DNA of 6,399 nt from Clostridia bacterium (GTDB lineage: Bacteria > Bacillota_A > Clostridia > UBA1212), in contig JAFTXL010000018.1 of assembly GCA_017464985.1 (NCBI GenBank), positions 1 through 6,399 on the forward strand, read 5' to 3'. The notes beneath the pieces are model-generated. The model was not told where the DNA came from, ran no database searches, and saw only the letters and a list, made by a program, of their open reading frames with translations. Shown here piece by piece: positions 5,068 to 6,399 of the stretch; the stretch's first letter is position 1; each line of letters opens with the position of its first letter. The translations under genes were made by a program, and so were the position numbers.

Positions 5068-6399
5068 ATGAAAGCAAAAATTGCTGTTCTTTTTGTACTA
5101 TTAGTATATTTTACATCAAGCATAATCTATCCGTTTGCTGAATCATCAAGCACTTTCGTTATTTTTAACGGCACCGAGGAAAATGTCTCAATAAGCGGTT
5201 ACACCACAGAAATAACACCGGGACAATATTCATTCAAAAACAAAATTACATACCAGATACTCTCTCCGCAAAAAACGGAATTTAATAGGTATACAATCAG
5301 ATATTCTTCTTCCGCATGTGTAAAAGGAACAATCTACTATAAAATAGGTACAGTTACACATGATGAAACCTTTTATCTGGAACCAGGATATAATGCAAAT
5401 TTCTCATCATTGATTGATTCTTATCTCAACGGGCAAGCAGGCGCAAATGTTTTTAAAATTGATTTTGTCGGAATAGAAGCATCGCTCACAACTTTTACTC
5501 TGTACGAAATACGCACAGAAATCTACGAGAATCAGCTTAGCGAAACAATATATCTCGAAAATGGCCGCTTCAAACTCGGAGTATGTCTTATGTGGGGCGG
5601 CGGACTTAACTACTTCGAAGATAAAAAAGACAACGATTCAACTATAACAAATATGCTCAATTATCACGATACCGGACGTTTGATTCAGCAATCGTATTAC
5701 GGCACTATGTCCGCTCCGTACATATGCTCAACATACGGTGACACCACATGGGCGTATAACCCTGTACAGGGCGGTGACCAGCACGGAAATAAAAGTAAAC
5801 TTGTGGATTTCACCATAGAAGAAGACAGCATATATGTAAAATGCCTTCCACTTGACTGGGCTAAGAACGGTACGTATACAATGAGCTATATGGAAAACCG
5901 TTACACTCTTAACGAGGATTATGTAAGCGTTGATAACAGATTTATAGATTTCTCAGGATATGACCACGGATATGAAAAAGACCAGGAACTGCCTGCATTC
6001 TATACTATCAGTTATCTCGACACATTTACTTTCTATAACGGCAACAAGCCATGGACAGACGGCAAACTGATTACAAAGGAAGCTCTTCCTTTTTGGGGAG
6101 GAAACGGCGACTGCTATTTTACTATGAGTTCAAAAAATACGGAGACATGGTGTGCATGGACAAATGAAGAAAACGGATACGGAATAGGTCTTTATACACC
6201 CGGCATAACAACGCTGCTTGCAGGAAGATTCGAATATGACGATTCAAAAGATCCAATGAGCAACTCCACAAACTATGTTGCGCCTCTTATAAGAACGACT
6301 ATGCGTAATTTTGAAGCATTCGAGTACAGCTATATAATTACTTCAGGAACTGTATCCGAAATGCGCTCCACATTTAAAGAGCATAAAGACGATGAAGCC
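5068..6399 (+). CDS. Secreted protein, probable carbohydrate-related beta-sandwich (galactose-mutarotase-like) domain; 3' end outside window
   Basis: From ATG 5068 the frame stays open for 444 codons to the right edge, so the C-terminus is missing. Residues 1-24 are a Sec signal peptide: two Lys, then hydrophobic IAVLFVLLVYF, with likely cleavage after PFA. There is no lipobox. Residues 30-160 are a beta-rich module (NRYTIRYSSSACVKGTIYYKIG, TFYLEPGYNANFSSLIDSYL, VFKIDFVGIEASL). From about 160 a second domain runs: LENGRFKLGVCLMWGGGLNYFED, NPVQGGDQHGN (231-241), QELPAFYTISYLDTF (306-320), NKPWTDGKL (326-334) and ETWCAWTNEENGYGIGLYTP (359-378). From memory, similar NPVQGGD / QELPA / PWTGG proteins are uncharacterised secreted, sugar-related beta-sandwich proteins; I cannot verify this here. 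The many aromatic and Asn/Asp residues fit glycan contact. No catalytic pair can be assigned. It is divergent from the housekeeping operon, with its own promoter and operator. Confidence 0.85.
   Translation, partial: MKAKIAVLFVLLVYFTSSIIYPFAESSSTFVIFNGTEENVSISGYTTEITPGQYSFKNKITYQILSPQKTEFNRYTIRYSSSACVKGTIYYKIGTVTHDETFYLEPGYNANFSSLIDSYLNGQAGANVFKIDFVGIEASLTTFTLYEIRTEIYENQLSETIYLENGRFKLGVCLMWGGGLNYFEDKKDNDSTITNMLNYHDTGRLIQQSYYGTMSAPYICSTYGDTTWAYNPVQGGDQHGNKSKLVDFTIEEDSIYVKCLPLDWAKNGTYTMSYMENRYTLNEDYVSVDNRFIDFSGYDHGYEKDQELPAFYTISYLDTFTFYNGNKPWTDGKLITKEALPFWGGNGDCYFTMSSKNTETWCAWTNEENGYGIGLYTPGITTLLAGRFEYDDSKDPMSNSTNYVAPLIRTTMRNFEAFEYSYIITSGTVSEMRSTFKEHKDDEA

Overview
The window looks like chromosomal DNA of a low-GC Gram-positive anaerobe, most likely a gut-type Clostridia member. 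The reasons are AT-rich intergenic DNA, strong AGGAGG-type ribosome binding sites, a RicT/YaaT (PSP1) protein directly behind a zinc-module DNA polymerase III delta' subunit, and a short, bacterial two-domain malic enzyme. This is inferred from gene content; no RNA marker is present.

Positions 1-4682 hold six genes on the minus strand, tightly packed (gaps of 26, 17, 27, -4 and 25 nt with the starts chosen here), so they read as one operon. In transcription order they are: a 206-residue protein of unknown function, a 214-residue asparagine-rich basic protein with a charged C-terminal helix, malic enzyme, DNA polymerase III delta' (holB), the RicT/PSP1 iron-sulfur RNase Y adaptor, and the start of a Rossmann-fold dehydrogenase of opine dehydrogenase type that leaves the left edge. 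A near-consensus sigma-A promoter (TTGTCA, 17 nt, TATAAT) at 4764-4792 lies at the head of this operon. No terminator is visible inside it.

Positions 4683-5067 are a divergent intergenic region of 385 nt. Its left part is very AT-rich and carries the operon promoter. Its middle (about 4800-4980) is clearly more GC-rich, contains nested inverted repeats, and looks like an inserted or dispersed repeat element. Its right part carries a plus-strand promoter whose -10 and start point are overlapped by a perfect 7-1-7 palindrome, a probable operator.

Positions 5068-6399 hold a plus-strand gene that is open to the right edge: 444 residues of a secreted protein with a signal peptide, an N-terminal beta-rich module, and a larger domain with NPVQGGD, QELPAFY and KPWTDG motifs that suggests a carbohydrate-related beta-sandwich. 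It has no relation to the housekeeping operon beyond shared upstream DNA. The points most worth following are this protein and its operator, the GC-rich repeat-like block, the two unknown operon-leading proteins, and the apparent NADP-type cofactor site of the malic enzyme.
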